Shown: positions 45,042-55,050 of the stretch, one piece after another
Position numbering within the stretch: position 1 is the stretch's first letter
How the letters are laid out: the number at the start of each line of letters is the position of its first letter
Assembly (NCBI RefSeq): GCF_002157505.1
Contig: NZ_NFSC01000031.1
Location: 372,001-436,000, forward strand
DNA: 64,000 bases
Direction: 5' to 3'
Origin: Arthrobacter agilis
Lineage (GTDB): Bacteria > Actinomycetota > Actinomycetes > Actinomycetales > Micrococcaceae
Position numbers and translations under genes: made by a program
Notes under the pieces: model-generated
Databases searched by the model: none
The model's input: the letters and a program-made list of their open reading frames with translations, nothing else
What the model was told of the DNA's origin: nothing

Positions 45042-47243
45042 CTAGTCGGAGTCCTTGGAGCCCAGGGTGGTCTTCTGGACCTGCATCAGGAACTCGACGT
45101 TGGACTGCGTCTCCCGGATCTTGTTGGTGAGCAGCTCGAGTGCCTGCTGGGTCTCCAGACCCGACAACACACGGCGCAGCTTCCACATGATCTTGACCTC
45201 GTCGGGCGAGAGGAGGTTCTCCTCGCGGCGCGTACCCGAGGCGTTGACGTCGACGGCGGGGAAGATGCGCTTGTCCGCGAGGTTGCGCGACAGGCGGAGC
45301 TCCATGTTGCCGGTGCCCTTGAACTCCTCGAAGATGACCTCGTCCATCTTGGATCCGGTCTCCACGAGCGCGGTGGCGAGGATGGTGAGCGAGCCACCGT
45401 TCTCGATGTTGCGTGCAGCACCGAAGAACCGCTTCGGCGGGTAGAGAGCAGCCGAGTCGACACCACCCGAGAGGATGCGGCCCGACGCCGGAGCGGCGAG
45501 GTTGTACGCACGGCCGAGGCGCGTCATCGAATCGAGCAGCACGACGACGTCCATGCCCATCTCCACGAGGCGCTTGGCGCGCTCGATGGAGAGTTCCGCG
45601 ACCGTGGTGTGGTCGTCGGCCGGACGGTCGAAGGTCGAGGCGATGACCTCGCCCTTCACGGTCCGCTGCATGTCGGTGACTTCCTCGGGGCGCTCGTCCA
45701 CCAGGACCATCATGAGGTGGACCTCAGGATTGTTGATCGTGATGGCGTTGGCGATCGACTGCAGGATGAGCGTCTTGCCGGCCTTCGGCGGCGAGACGAT
45801 CAGGCCGCGCTGGCCCTTGCCGATCGGAGCCACGAGGTCGATCACGCGGGGGCCGATCTTCTTCGGGTCCGTCTCGAGGCGCAGGCGGTCCGAGGGGTAG
45901 AGCGGCACGAGCTTCGCGAACTCGACGCGGTCCTTCAGGTCCTCGGCGGGCTTGCCGTTCACCGAGGTGACGCGGACGAGCGCGTTGAACTTCTGGCGTG
46001 CGCTGGCCTGGGTCTCGCCCTCGCGGGGTGCCCTGATCGCGCCGACGACGGCGTCACCCTTGCGCAGGTTGTGCTTCTTGACCTGGGCGAGCGACACGTA
46101 GACGTCGTTCGGGCCCGGCAGGTAGCCGGAGGTACGCACGAAGGCGTAGTTCTCGAGGACGTCGAGGATGCCCGCCACGGGCAGCAGGACGTCGTCCTCG
46201 GTGACCTCGACGTCGTCGACCTCGGGGTTCTGGTTGCGGCCGCGGCGGCGGTCGTTGCGCTCGTTGCGGTCCCGGAACCGGCTGTTGCGATCCTCGGCGG
46301 GGGCGGGGCCGTTGCGGTTCGCGCGGTTGCGGCGGTTGCGTCCGCGGCCCTCGTCGTCGTTCGCGCCGTTTCCGCGGTTGTCACTGCGCTCGTTGCCGTT
46401 GCGCCCGGCGTCGTTCTGGCTCTCGCCGTTCCCGTTGCCGTTCGCGCTGCCGTTCGCGTTGCCGTTCGCGCTGCCGTTCGAGCGGTCCTCGTCGCGTCCG
46501 TTGCGGGAGCGGCTGCGGCGCTCGTTGCGCTCGCCGCGGCTTTCGCCCTGGTCGGCGGGGGCATCGCCCTGGGCGTCGCCCTGCTGCCCGTTCTGGGCAT
46601 CGTTCTGGGCGTCGTTCTGTGAGCCGTTCTGCTGGCCGTTCTGGCCGGACTGCAGGTCGGAACGGTCCTCGCCGCGGCGGCTGCGGCGGTTGCGGCTCCC
46701 GTTGTCGCGGTCGTTGTCACGGTCGCCGCGGTCCTGCTGCTCGGCGTCGGCCGAGTTCTCGGCGGTGTCGCGCGAAGGAGCTGCGTCGCGGACGGGCGCC
46801 TCGACCTGGTCGCTCGTGACGACGGCGGCGTCGGAGACGGGTGCGGTCACGACGCCGTCGCTGCCGGCGCGGCGGTTGCGGTTCCGGGTGCGCGGCTGGC
46901 GCTCGGCCGGAGCGGACTGCTCGTCGGACGCGCGGTCGCCGGCGGCCTCGGCCGGGGCTTCGGCTGCGACGGCGGGACGCTCCGCGTCGGCGCTGCGCTC
47001 GGTGCGGACCGCGGCCGCCTTGGGGCGGTCGGCGACGGCGGAACCGCGCTGGTGGTCGGAGATCGCGGACACGAGGTCGCTCTTGCGCATCCTCGATCCG
47101 CCGGTGATCCCGAGCTGGCCGGCCAGGGCCTGGAGCTGCGCGAGCTTCAGGCCCGCAAGGCCGCTGCTCTTCGAAGTTGTTGCGCCGGTTGCTTCAGCGT
47201 CTTGGGTTGCCACACCTGGTAACAGGTCAGTGGTGTCAGTCAC
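45042..47243 (-). CDS. rho: Transcription termination factor Rho with long Q/N-rich insertion
   Basis: A 733-residue hexameric RNA helicase. The N-terminal helix bundle (GLKLAQLQALAGQLGI) comes first, then an insertion of about 280 residues (66-345) rich in Arg, Asp, Asn, Gln and Gly. The RNA-binding cold-shock-like domain follows (GILDVLENYAFVRTSGYL). The motor domain has Walker A SPPKAGKT at 484-491 and Walker B VVLLDSMTR. The insertion is longer than in E. coli (419 residues in total) but insertions are usual in high-GC Actinobacteria; residues 199-310 are nearly pure Asn/Gln/Gly/Asp/Arg. GGAAGGA supports the GTG start. Confidence 0.97.
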   Translation of the reverse strand: MTDTTDLLPGVATQDAEATGATTSKSSGLAGLKLAQLQALAGQLGITGGSRMRKSDLVSAISDHQRGSAVADRPKAAAVRTERSADAERPAVAAEAPAEAAGDRASDEQSAPAERQPRTRNRNRRAGSDGVVTAPVSDAAVVTSDQVEAPVRDAAPSRDTAENSADAEQQDRGDRDNDRDNGSRNRRSRRGEDRSDLQSGQNGQQNGSQNDAQNDAQNGQQGDAQGDAPADQGESRGERNERRSRSRNGRDEDRSNGSANGNANGSANGNGNGESQNDAGRNGNERSDNRGNGANDDEGRGRNRRNRANRNGPAPAEDRNSRFRDRNERNDRRRGRNQNPEVDDVEVTEDDVLLPVAGILDVLENYAFVRTSGYLPGPNDVYVSLAQVKKHNLRKGDAVVGAIRAPREGETQASARQKFNALVRVTSVNGKPAEDLKDRVEFAKLVPLYPSDRLRLETDPKKIGPRVIDLVAPIGKGQRGLIVSPPKAGKTLILQSIANAITINNPEVHLMMVLVDERPEEVTDMQRTVKGEVIASTFDRPADDHTTVAELSIERAKRLVEMGMDVVVLLDSMTRLGRAYNLAAPASGRILSGGVDSAALYPPKRFFGAARNIENGGSLTILATALVETGSKMDEVIFEEFKGTGNMELRLSRNLADKRIFPAVDVNASGTRREENLLSPDEVKIMWKLRRVLSGLETQQALELLTNKIRETQSNVEFLMQVQKTTLGSKDSD

Positions 47244-47576
47244 GAAGGATCCTTCCCCCTCGTCGGGCGGCCACCTGATCGGTGGTCCGCGGTGGTTTGC
47301 CCCGTGCCGCAGGTCAAAGCAGGCGGGGTTCAGCCGAGCCGGAGACGATCCGGCAGGCCGGGTGTGCTGGAAGCCTGAGGATGTCGATGGGCGAAAGGAG
47401 AAGTCCGCACGCACAAAGATAAGGTCGGAGGCTACACCGGAGGCTGTGCTACTGCTGATGGAACCTGCAGTGTCGCGGCGGTCTGAAGAAGAGGACGGCC
47501 GGCCCAACAGAAGCACACGATGCCTGTTGGAGACTTTCACGTTTCAACAGACGCAGTAATTCCGCCTGGGCGGTTA
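47244..47576. other. rho leader region (333 bp)
   Basis: No gene is seen. Near the thrB end a hairpin can form from GTAA-TT-CCGCC and GGCGGTTAC (about 47557-47579), without a T run. A TATCTT box (47416-47421, minus strand) could be the rho -10, giving a leader of about 165 bases. Long rho leaders are known to be autoregulated in other bacteria; here that is only inference. Confidence 0.4.
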
Positions 47577-48566
47577 CTACCCTTGGTGCACTCCCACTTT
47601 AGCACCTTCCCGCTCCACTGCCAGCCGGAGAACCCGCCAGATCCCCGGCATGTCGCCCTGCCCGACCAGCGCGCGCACGGCGTCCTCCGCCGCACGGGCC
47701 CCGGCCTCGCCCACGGCGAGGGTCAGAACGCTCGGCCCGGCCCCGGAGATGGTGCTGGCGAAGCCGGCGGCCCGCAGTCCGCGCAGGAGGGTGGCGCTCG
47801 GCAGCATGGCCGGCGCGCGGTAGTCCTGGTGCAGCGAGTCCTGCGTGGCGGGAAACAGCAGCGACGGATCGGCGCCGAGGGCATGCACCAGGAGCGCAGC
47901 GCGTCCGGCGTTCGCCGCGGCGCTCCGATGGGAGACCGACGGCGGAAGGAGTGCGCGGGCGCTCTCCGTGGACAGCGCCAGGTCCGGTACGGCGAGCACG
48001 GGGATGATGTCGGGGTGCACCTCGACACGCGTACTGTGGTACGCCTTGCCGCTCTCCCACGAGATCGCCAGGGCTCCCATCAGGGCGGGCGCGACGTTGT
48101 CCGGGTGGCCCTCGATCGTGGCCGCCCACTGCAGGAGGTGCTCGGCGTCGAGCTGTTCGTCGACGGGAAGCAGGGCGTTGCCGGCGAGGACGCCCGCGAC
48201 GATCGCGGAAGCGGAGGAGCCCATCCCCCTGCCGTGCGGGATGACGTTCGTGGTGTCGAGTTCGAGCCCGGGCGCACGGCGCCCCGCGCGATGCAGGGTG
48301 CTGATGAGTGCGCTCGCGACGAGGTGCGTCTCGTCGGTCGGGAGAGCATCGGCGCCCTCCCCCGTGGCCCGCACCGTCGTGGATCCCGACGTCGTCGTGC
48401 GGACGCGCACGGTGTCGTGCAGCGTCAGTGCAAGGCCCAGGGTGTCGAAGCCCGGTCCGAGGTTCGCACTCGTCGCCGGAACCCGAACGACGACGTCCTG
48501 GCCGGCCTCGACCGCCGGGAAGTCGAGCACGTTGGACGACGCGGGTGCCGCGTGCAGGCCGGCCAC
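47577..48566 (-). CDS. thrB: Homoserine kinase
   Basis: A 329-residue GHMP kinase that phosphorylates homoserine on the threonine branch. The substrate motif VPATSANLGPGFDTLG, the ATP loop HGRGMGSSASA (111-121) and the C-terminal STISGAGPSVLTL are all intact. Start GTG one base after the thrC stop. It is the last gene of argS-lysA-hom-thrC-thrB. Confidence 0.97.
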   Translation of the reverse strand: MAGLHAAPASSNVLDFPAVEAGQDVVVRVPATSANLGPGFDTLGLALTLHDTVRVRTTTSGSTTVRATGEGADALPTDETHLVASALISTLHRAGRRAPGLELDTTNVIPHGRGMGSSASAIVAGVLAGNALLPVDEQLDAEHLLQWAATIEGHPDNVAPALMGALAISWESGKAYHSTRVEVHPDIIPVLAVPDLALSTESARALLPPSVSHRSAAANAGRAALLVHALGADPSLLFPATQDSLHQDYRAPAMLPSATLLRGLRAAGFASTISGAGPSVLTLAVGEAGARAAEDAVRALVGQGDMPGIWRVLRLAVEREGAKVGVHQG

Positions 48567-48567
48567 G

Positions 48568-49671
48568 TCAGTCTTCGAGCCCGAGCGCCGCAGCGACGCT
48601 CACGACGTCGAACTCCACCTTGGTGGGTTCCACATCCGAACCGTCCGCGGTGCGCAGCGCCCACTGCGGGTCCTTGAGGCCATGGCCCGTGACGGTGATG
48701 ACGATCGTCTTGCCCGTCGGGACGAGCCCCTCCGCGTGCTTCTTGATGAGCCCGGCGACGCCGGCGGCGGACGCGGGCTCCACGAAGACGCCCTCACGCG
48801 AGGACAGCCAGCGGTGAGCGGCGAGGATCTCGTCGTCCGTCACGGCCTCGATCAGGCCGCCGGACTCGTCCCGCGCCGCGACCGCGAAGTCCCAGGACGC
48901 CGGGTTGCCGATCCGGATGGCGGTGGCGATGGTGTCGGGCTCGGTGATCGGGTGGCCCTTGACGAGCGGGGATGCGCCCTCCGCCTGGAATCCCCACATG
49001 ATCGGCGTGCGGGTCGCGACGGCGGGAAGCTCTCCGGAGTGCATCGAGGCGTAGGGCGCCGCGTACTCCTTGTAGCCCTTCCAGTACGCGCTGATGTTCC
49101 CGGCGTTCCCGACGGGCATGAGGTGGTAGTCCGGCGCGTCGCCGAGCGTGTCGACGACCTCGAAGGCCGCCGTCTTCTGGCCTTCGAGCCGCGCGGGGTT
49201 CACCGAGTTCACGAGAAACACCGGGTAGGCCTCGGCGAGCTTACGCGCGACGTCGAGGCAGTTGTCGAAGTTGCCGTTGACCTGCAGCAGCTGGGCACCG
49301 TGGGCGATTGCCTGGCTGAGCTTGCCCATGGAGATCTTGCCGTCCGGCACGAGGACGGCGCACGTGATGCCGGCCTGCGTGGCGTACGCGGCGGCAGAGG
49401 CGGAGGTGTTGCCCGTCGAGGCGCACACCACGGCCTTCGCCCCGGCGGCGACGGCGGCCGTCATGGCCATGGTCATGCCGCGGTCCTTGAAGGAGCCCGT
49501 GGGGTTCATGCCCTCGACCTTCAGGTAGACGGCCGACCCCGTCAGCTCGGACAGGTGCCGGGCGTGCACGAGCGGCGTTCCGCCCTCGCCGAGGGTGATG
49601 ACCTCGGTGGCGTCCGTGACTGGCAGGCGTTCGGCGTATTCGCGGATGACTCCGCGCCACTGGTGGGCCAC
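48568..49671 (-). CDS. thrC: Threonine synthase
   Basis: A 367-residue PLP enzyme that converts phosphohomoserine to threonine. The PLP-binding Lys62 is in [10 protein letters not shown], the phosphate loop reads PVGNAGN, and the [10 protein letters not shown] block follows. It is the short class II form typical of Actinobacteria. The GTG directly follows the hom TAA with no gap. Confidence 0.97.
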   Translation of the reverse strand: MAHQWRGVIREYAERLPVTDATEVITLGEGGTPLVHARHLSELTGSAVYLKVEGMNPTGSFKDRGMTMAMTAAVAAGAKAVVCASTGNTSASAAAYATQAGITCAVLVPDGKISMGKLSQAIAHGAQLLQVNGNFDNCLDVARKLAEAYPVFLVNSVNPARLEGQKTAAFEVVDTLGDAPDYHLMPVGNAGNISAYWKGYKEYAAPYASMHSGELPAVATRTPIMWGFQAEGASPLVKGHPITEPDTIATAIRIGNPASWDFAVAARDESGGLIEAVTDDEILAAHRWLSSREGVFVEPASAAGVAGLIKKHAEGLVPTGKTIVITVTGHGLKDPQWALRTADGSDVEPTKVEFDVVSVAAALGLED

Positions 49672-51003
49672 TTAGATTCCCTCTACTCGAAGAACGGATG
49701 AGACGGCGGTGATGACATCGAGCGCGGCGACCTGCTTGACGGTCGCAGCGAGGGACGCTTCGGGTGCACGGTGTGTGACGATGCGCAGCTCGGCGGTCGT
49801 ACCGCCGTCGGGCCCGCCCTGGTGGATGCGCTGGCGCATCGTCTCGATGGACACGCCGTTCTCGGCGAAGATCTGCGCGATGCGCGCCAGGACGCCCGGC
49901 TGGTCAGCGACCTGCAGGCCGATGCAGTAGCTCGTACGCACGGTGTCGATGCTCAGCGCCGGAACGTGGCCGGTGGTGGTCTCCGTGCGTCCCGGGCCAC
50001 CCAGCACCATGCGGCGTGCGGCGCTGACGACATCTCCGAGCACGGCCGACGCGGTCGGGGTGCCGCCCGCGCCCTGGCCGTAGAACATGAGCTCGCCGGC
50101 ATTCTCCGCCTCGATGAAGACGGCGTTGAAGGCTCCGCGGACCGCGGCCAGTGGATGGGACCTCGGCAGCAGGGTCGGGTGCACGCGCACGCCGACACCC
50201 GCGGCTCCGGCGTCGTCGGTCAGCAGCTCGGCGATGGCCAGGAGCTTGATGACGTAGCCGTCCTCGGCGGCGGCCGCGATGTCGTCGGCCGTGACGGCCG
50301 TGATGCCCTCGCAGTAGACGTTCTCGAGGCCGAAGCGCGTGTGGAAGGACAGCGACGCGAGGATGGCCGCCTTCGCGGCAGCGTCGTGGCCCTCGACGTC
50401 GGCAGTGGGGTCCGCCTCCGCGTAGCCGAGGTCCTGGGCCGCCTTGAGGGCGTCGGCGAACTGCGCACCCGTGGTGTCCATCTGGTCGAGGATGTAGTTC
50501 GTGGTGCCGTTGACGATTCCGAGGACGCGTGTGATGCGGTCGCCGGAGAGGCTGTCCTGGATGGGCCGCAGGATCGGGACGGCGCCGGCGACGGCGGCCT
50601 CGTAGGACAGCTGGACTCCCGCGGCGTCCGCCTTCTCGTAGAGTTCCGGTCCGTCCTGGGCCAGGAGTGCCTTGTTGCCGCTCACGACGGTCGCTCCGTG
50701 CTCGATCGCGCGGAGGATCAGGGACTTGGCAGGCTCGATGCCGCCCATCAGTTCGATCACGATGTCCGCGTCCTCGACGAGCGCCTCGGCGTCGAGCGTG
50801 AGGAGGCCGGCCGGGAGCTCGACGTCGCGCCGGGCGTCGAGCGTGCGGACCGCGATCCCGATGAGTTCGAGCGGGGCTCCGGCACGGCGGCCGAGGTTCT
50901 CCGCGTCCTCGAGGAGGATGCGGGCTACCTGCGAGCCGACGTTGCCGCAGCCGAGCAGGGCTACGCGCAGGGGCTGTGCGGGGGGTGTTGCTGGTGAGTT
51001 CAT
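49672..51003 (-). CDS. hom: Homoserine dehydrogenase
   Basis: 443 residues. Reduces aspartate semialdehyde to homoserine. NAD(P) site LLGCGNVGSQVA (GxGxxG at 18-23), the catalytic region NGTTNYIL and EADPTADVEGHDAAAKAAILAS, and a C-terminal ACT domain (from about 365) for threonine feedback. ATGA overlap with lysA couples the lysine and threonine branches. Confidence 0.97.
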   Translation of the reverse strand: MNSPATPPAQPLRVALLGCGNVGSQVARILLEDAENLGRRAGAPLELIGIAVRTLDARRDVELPAGLLTLDAEALVEDADIVIELMGGIEPAKSLILRAIEHGATVVSGNKALLAQDGPELYEKADAAGVQLSYEAAVAGAVPILRPIQDSLSGDRITRVLGIVNGTTNYILDQMDTTGAQFADALKAAQDLGYAEADPTADVEGHDAAAKAAILASLSFHTRFGLENVYCEGITAVTADDIAAAAEDGYVIKLLAIAELLTDDAGAAGVGVRVHPTLLPRSHPLAAVRGAFNAVFIEAENAGELMFYGQGAGGTPTASAVLGDVVSAARRMVLGGPGRTETTTGHVPALSIDTVRTSYCIGLQVADQPGVLARIAQIFAENGVSIETMRQRIHQGGPDGGTTAELRIVTHRAPEASLAATVKQVAALDVITAVSSVLRVEGI

Positions 51004-52529
51004 GCGGTCCGTGGTGCTCCTGAATCCGTGGCTGGCAATGCGGGTTCGCGCTGGACGTCCCTGCGGAACAGGTCCTCCTCGGTCTCACCGCGCACGATGA
51101 GCCGAGCAGCGCCGTCGGCCACCGCCACGACGGGCGGGCGCGTCAGGTAGTTGTAGTTGCTCGACAGCACCCAGCAGTAGGCTCCGGTTCCCGGAACGGC
51201 GAGGAGGTCACCGGCGCCGGTGTCCTCCGGGAGGTAGACGTCCCTCACCACAATGTCACCGCTCTCGCAGTGTTTTCCAACCACACGGGAGAGCACGGGG
51301 CTCGCCTCCGGGGGCCTCGAGGCCAGAACGGCCGAGTAATCCGCGCCGTAGAGCACCGGACGGGCGTTGTCGCTCATGCCGCCGTCCACCGACACATAGC
51401 GTCGCGGATGCGTAACGGAGGTGTCCACCGCCACCTCGGACCCGTTCGCGGCCGCGTCGACGCGCACCGTCTTCGTGGTGCCCGCGGTGTAGAGCGTGAA
51501 GGTCGTCGGGCCCACGATGGCGCGGCCCGGCTCGATTGAGATCCGGGGCACGCGCAGTCCCAGCTCGCGGCAGGTCGCACCGACGACGGCGGCCATGGCA
51601 CGCGCGATCTCCGCCGCGGGGCGCGGCTCTTCGGCTTCGGTGTAGGCGATGCCGTAGCCGCCGCCGAGGTCGAGTTCCGCGAGTTCGACCCCGTGGCGGT
51701 CGCGGACTCCGGCCAGGAATCCCAGCAGCCGCTTCGCCGCGAGTTCGAAGCCCTCGGGCTCGAAGATCTGCGACCCGATGTGACAGTGCACGCCGAGGAG
51801 GTTGATGCCGGGGTGCGCCAGGGCGTCTGCGACGGCGCGCGCGGCAGGCGAGGAGGCATCGCCGTCGCCCCCGTCCTCCTGTCCCGGGCCCTGCTCGGTG
51901 GTCAGGGAGAGTCCGAACTTCTGGTCCTCGTGGGCCGTCGCGATGAACTCGTGCGTGTGCGCGTGGACCCCCGGCGTGAGGCGGATCATGACGTTGGCCT
52001 GGCGGCCCCGCTGCAGGGCGAGGTCTCCGACGAGGGCGACCTCCTGGAGGCTGTCGACGACGATCCGTCCGAGGTCCGCGTCGATGGCGCGCGTGATCTC
52101 CGCCGCCGACTTGTTGTTCCCGTGGAGCCCGAGCCGGGAGCCGGGCAGGCCGGCTCGGAGGGCCACGGCGAGCTCGCCGCCGGAGCACGTGTCGAGCCCG
52201 AGCCCTTCCTCGCGTACCCAGTGTGCGACCTCCGTGCAGAGGAAGGACTTGCCCGCGTAGAACACGTCCACTCCCCCGCACAGGTCGCGGAAGGCGTCGT
52301 CGAACGCGTCGCGGAACGTGGCGGCACGGGTGCGGAAGTCGCGCTCGGACACGACGAACAGGGGCGTACCGTACTGCCGTGCGAGTTCGGTCACGGGGAT
52401 CCCGCCGACCTGCAGTACGCCGTCCGGTCCGCGGTCCACGTCCTCAGCCCACAGCTTGGCGTCGAGCCGGGCCGGGTCGACGGGGACGGACAGCCACTCC
52501 GGGGCGAGCGGGGATGCTTCGGCAGCCAC
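51000..52529 (-). CDS. lysA: Diaminopimelate decarboxylase
   Basis: A 509-residue PLP enzyme making lysine. Schiff-base Lys94 lies in FYAGKSF, the His of the stacking site in GVHCHIGSQ, the Gly-rich phosphate loop in DLGGGYGIAY, and the active-site Cys in KHCESGDI. About 50 residues longer than usual: an N-terminal extension and an acidic Gly/Asp insert (EDGGDGDASS, about residue 218). The GTG two bases after the argS stop has GAGAGGA upstream; the longer frame would overlap argS. Confidence 0.96.
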   Translation of the reverse strand: MAAEASPLAPEWLSVPVDPARLDAKLWAEDVDRGPDGVLQVGGIPVTELARQYGTPLFVVSERDFRTRAATFRDAFDDAFRDLCGGVDVFYAGKSFLCTEVAHWVREEGLGLDTCSGGELAVALRAGLPGSRLGLHGNNKSAAEITRAIDADLGRIVVDSLQEVALVGDLALQRGRQANVMIRLTPGVHAHTHEFIATAHEDQKFGLSLTTEQGPGQEDGGDGDASSPAARAVADALAHPGINLLGVHCHIGSQIFEPEGFELAAKRLLGFLAGVRDRHGVELAELDLGGGYGIAYTEAEEPRPAAEIARAMAAVVGATCRELGLRVPRISIEPGRAIVGPTTFTLYTAGTTKTVRVDAAANGSEVAVDTSVTHPRRYVSVDGGMSDNARPVLYGADYSAVLASRPPEASPVLSRVVGKHCESGDIVVRDVYLPEDTGAGDLLAVPGTGAYCWVLSSNYNYLTRPPVVAVADGAARLIVRGETEEDLFRRDVQREPALPATDSGAPRTA

Positions 52530-52531
52530 GG

Positions 52532-54181
52532 CTACATCCTCTCCGGCGCGGACACGCCGAGGAGGTCCAGGCCGTTCGCCAGGACCTGCTGCGTCGCGTT
52601 GTTCAGCCACAGGCGCGAGCGGTGGACGTCCTCGACGGCGGCGTCACCGAGTGGGGCGACGCGGCAGGCGTCGTACCAGCGGTGGTAGGTCCCCGCGATG
52701 ACCTCGAGGTGGCGCGCCACACGGTGCGGCTCGCGGAAGGTCGCGGACTGCGCGACGACGCCGGGGAACTGGCCGAGCGCGGCCAGCAGCTCGCCCTCGG
52801 TGGGGTGGCTCAGCGACGCGGCGTCGAAGGTGCTGGTGTCCACTCCGGCGGACACGGCATTGCGGGCGACGGCGTGCGTCCTGGCGTGCGCGTACTGCAC
52901 GTAGAACACGGGGTTCTCGTTCGTGCGCCGCGTGAGCAGGTCGAGGTCGATGTCGATGTTGGAGTCGGCGGAGAACCGGGCCAGGGTGTACCGGGCAGCG
53001 TCGACGCCCACGGCATCAACGAGGTCCTCGAGGGTCACGACCGTGCCGGCACGCTTGGACATCCGGACGGGCGCCCCGTTCTGCATGAGGTTCACCATCT
53101 GGCCGATGAGGACCTCGACGGTGTCGGGGTCGTCGCCGAGGGCCGCGGCGGCGGCCTTCAGGCGTGCGACGTACCCGTGATGGTCGGCGCCCAGCATGAT
53201 GATGTTGAGGTCGAAGCCCCGCCTGCGCTTGTTGACGAAGTAGCCGATGTCACCCGCGATGTAGGCGGGCGACCCGTCCGACTTGATGACCACGCGGTCG
53301 CGGTCGTCGCCGAAGTCGGTCGACTTCAGCCACCAGGCACCATCCTCGTAGAAGAGGTTCCCGGAGCCCTTCAACTGCTCGAGGAGGCCCCCGACGAAGT
53401 CGTTCTCGAACAGCGAGTGCTCATGGAAGTAGACGTCGAAGTCGACCCCGAAGTCGTGGAGCGACTTCTTGATGTCGGTGAACATGAAGTCCACGCCGAC
53501 CACCCGGAAGCGTTCGATCGCGTCGGCCTCATCCAAGGACAGGATGTCCGGCTCCGCGGAGACGACGCGCTGGGCGATGTCCTCGATGTACTGGCCGCCG
53601 TAGCCGTCCTCCGGAGCGGCCTTCCCGGACGCACTCGCGAAGAGCGAGCGGGCGAACCGGTCGATCTGCGCACCGTGGTCGTTGAAGTAGTACTCCCGCA
53701 CGACGGACGCGCCCTGCGACTGGAGCACGCGCGCCAGTGCGTCTCCCACCGCCGCCCACCGGGTTCCGCCGATGTGGATGGGACCCGTGGGATTCGCCGA
53801 GACGAATTCGAGGTTGATCTTCTGGCCCGCGAGCGCATCGCTGCCCCCGTAGGCGCGACCCGACTCGACGATGGTGCGGGCGAGTTCGCCGGCCGCTCCG
53901 GCGTCGAGCGTGATGTTGAGGAAGCCCGGACCGGCGATGTCGACGCTCTTCACGCCATCGATCGCGGCGAGGCGGTCGCTCAGGAGCTGGGCGAAGGCCC
54001 GCGGGTTCATGCCCGCCTTCTTGCCGAGCTGGAGGGCGATGTTCGTCGCCCAGTCCCCGTGCTCCCGGTTCTTCGGTCGCTCCACACGCACCTCCGAGGG
54101 GAGGTCGATGCTGAGGTCACCTGCCTCGACGGCGGCCTTCAGGCATGCGGAAATAGCGGCAGAGAGTTCTTCGGGAGTCAC
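52532..54181 (-). CDS. argS: Arginyl-tRNA synthetase
   Basis: A 549-residue class I synthetase. The HIGH motif appears as HIGG (136-139, in [13 protein letters not shown]) and the KMSKS region as RMSKRAG, both normal for ArgRS. N-terminal tRNA-recognition domain and C-terminal anticodon-binding helical domain ([16 protein letters not shown] and onward) are complete. The start is GTG with TATGCT six bases upstream. First gene of the argS-lysA-hom-thrC-thrB unit. A tRNA-Arg gene lies 3.3 kb away, probably by chance. Confidence 0.97.
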   Translation of the reverse strand: MTPEELSAAISACLKAAVEAGDLSIDLPSEVRVERPKNREHGDWATNIALQLGKKAGMNPRAFAQLLSDRLAAIDGVKSVDIAGPGFLNITLDAGAAGELARTIVESGRAYGGSDALAGQKINLEFVSANPTGPIHIGGTRWAAVGDALARVLQSQGASVVREYYFNDHGAQIDRFARSLFASASGKAAPEDGYGGQYIEDIAQRVVSAEPDILSLDEADAIERFRVVGVDFMFTDIKKSLHDFGVDFDVYFHEHSLFENDFVGGLLEQLKGSGNLFYEDGAWWLKSTDFGDDRDRVVIKSDGSPAYIAGDIGYFVNKRRRGFDLNIIMLGADHHGYVARLKAAAAALGDDPDTVEVLIGQMVNLMQNGAPVRMSKRAGTVVTLEDLVDAVGVDAARYTLARFSADSNIDIDLDLLTRRTNENPVFYVQYAHARTHAVARNAVSAGVDTSTFDAASLSHPTEGELLAALGQFPGVVAQSATFREPHRVARHLEVIAGTYHRWYDACRVAPLGDAAVEDVHRSRLWLNNATQQVLANGLDLLGVSAPERM

Positions 54182-54187
54182 CCGTCA

Positions 54188-54193
54188 AGCATA
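54188..54193 (-). promoter_or_regulatory. TATGCT -10 box, leaderless argS operon start
   Basis: TATGCT on the minus strand, 6 bases, then the argS GTG. The rest of the 232-bp divergent gap holds a TACTTT box (54346-54351, plus strand) that could serve the FMN-binding lipoprotein gene. Confidence 0.5.
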
Positions 54194-54413
54194 GCGACAC
54201 GGGCCGCGGCACCCTGATTTTCGTGACGCGGCTCAACTCGCGGCGCCCGGCCGGCCGGCTCCGGGAGCCGACGGACACCGGCAGAACAGTCCGCGGGGCA
54301 GCCGGAAACGAAGCATTGATGGAACGCTGGACCGGTTCCGCACGTTACTTTCAGATTCAACCATTCCTTTGTGCGGGGCCCACCCGCATCCCGGCGACCA
54401 CCAGGAGCATGCA

Positions 54414-55043
54414 GTGACCAGAACAGCCCCGACCGGCACCCCGGCTGACAGAACCCCCACCCCATCCGCCGGCACGACGTCCGGCACGACATCCGGCACG
54501 ACGTCCGGGGAGTCGCGACCCGGGACAAGCGGCCGGACCGCCTTCCCCGTGCACAAGCGCGTGCTGACGGCACTCGCCGCCGTCTCGATCCTCGGTGCCG
54601 CGGGCTGTGCGGGGGCCGAGGCCGGAACGCCGGCCGAGACCGCTGCGGATGCTCCGGCAGCCACCGGGTCGGAGGAGACCGCAGCCACCGGGTCGGAGGA
54701 GACGGCCGCTGCCGGGACCGCGGAGACGGCGGCCGCCGGTGACCACGCCTACCGGGACGGCACCTACACCTCGAAGGGTTCCTACCAGTCACCTGCAGGG
54801 CCGGAGGAAGTGGGCGTGACACTCACGCTCGAGGCCGACGTCGTCACCGCCGTCGAGGTCGAACCGATGCCCGACAACCCGACCACGCGGGAGTACCAGG
54901 GGCGCTTCGCGGGCGGCATCTCGGATGCCATCGTCGGGAAGAAGCTCGACGACCTCGCCGTCGACAAGGTGGCTGGATCCTCGCTGACAAGCGGTGGCTT
55001 CAATGATGCGACCGGCAAGATCAAGAGCGAAGCCCGGCTCTAG
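54414..55043 (+). CDS. FMN-binding-domain lipoprotein
   Basis: 209 residues. A long disordered N-terminus with TSGT repeats precedes a hydrophobic signal (VLTALAAVSILGAAGC) with lipobox Cys65. A second low-complexity stretch (ATGSEETA repeats) leads to a C-terminal FMN_bind domain (about 122-209: YRDGTYTSKG, QGRFAGGISDAIVG, VDKVAGSSLTSGGF). The Ser/Thr in GSSLT is where ApbE would attach FMN. GTG at 54414 with AGGAG upstream; a GTG at 54549 just before the signal helix is an alternative giving a normal lipoprotein. Followed after seven bases by apbE. Likely an extracytoplasmic one-electron carrier. Confidence 0.85.
   Translation: MTRTAPTGTPADRTPTPSAGTTSGTTSGTTSGESRPGTSGRTAFPVHKRVLTALAAVSILGAAGCAGAEAGTPAETAADAPAATGSEETAATGSEETAAAGTAETAAAGDHAYRDGTYTSKGSYQSPAGPEEVGVTLTLEADVVTAVEVEPMPDNPTTREYQGRFAGGISDAIVGKKLDDLAVDKVAGSSLTSGGFNDATGKIKSEARL
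54471..54506. repeat. 12-bp tandem repeat (x3) near the lipoprotein N-terminus
   Basis: Three units of GGCACGAC[GA]TCC, in frame, encoding the SGTT repeat before the signal helix. Confidence 0.9.
54657..54728. repeat. 24-bp tandem repeat (about x3) in the lipoprotein linker
   Basis: Two nearly identical 24-bp units (54657-54680 and 54681-54704) and a diverged third (54705-54728). Encodes AATGSEET-type repeats between lipobox and FMN_bind domain. Confidence 0.9.
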
Positions 55044-55050
55044 GCCCGGC

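Noticed and set aside
45039-46622. A 527-residue open frame antisense to rho
   Set aside because: It mirrors the rho codons and is open only because of the high GC; its translation is Val/Ala/Leu/Arg-rich without motifs, while the rho frame has complete Walker motifs and a ribosome site.
47557-47579. Threonine or lysine riboswitch or T-box near the thr genes
   Set aside because: Only a simple imperfect hairpin is seen after thrB, and it is downstream of the biosynthetic genes rather than in front of them.
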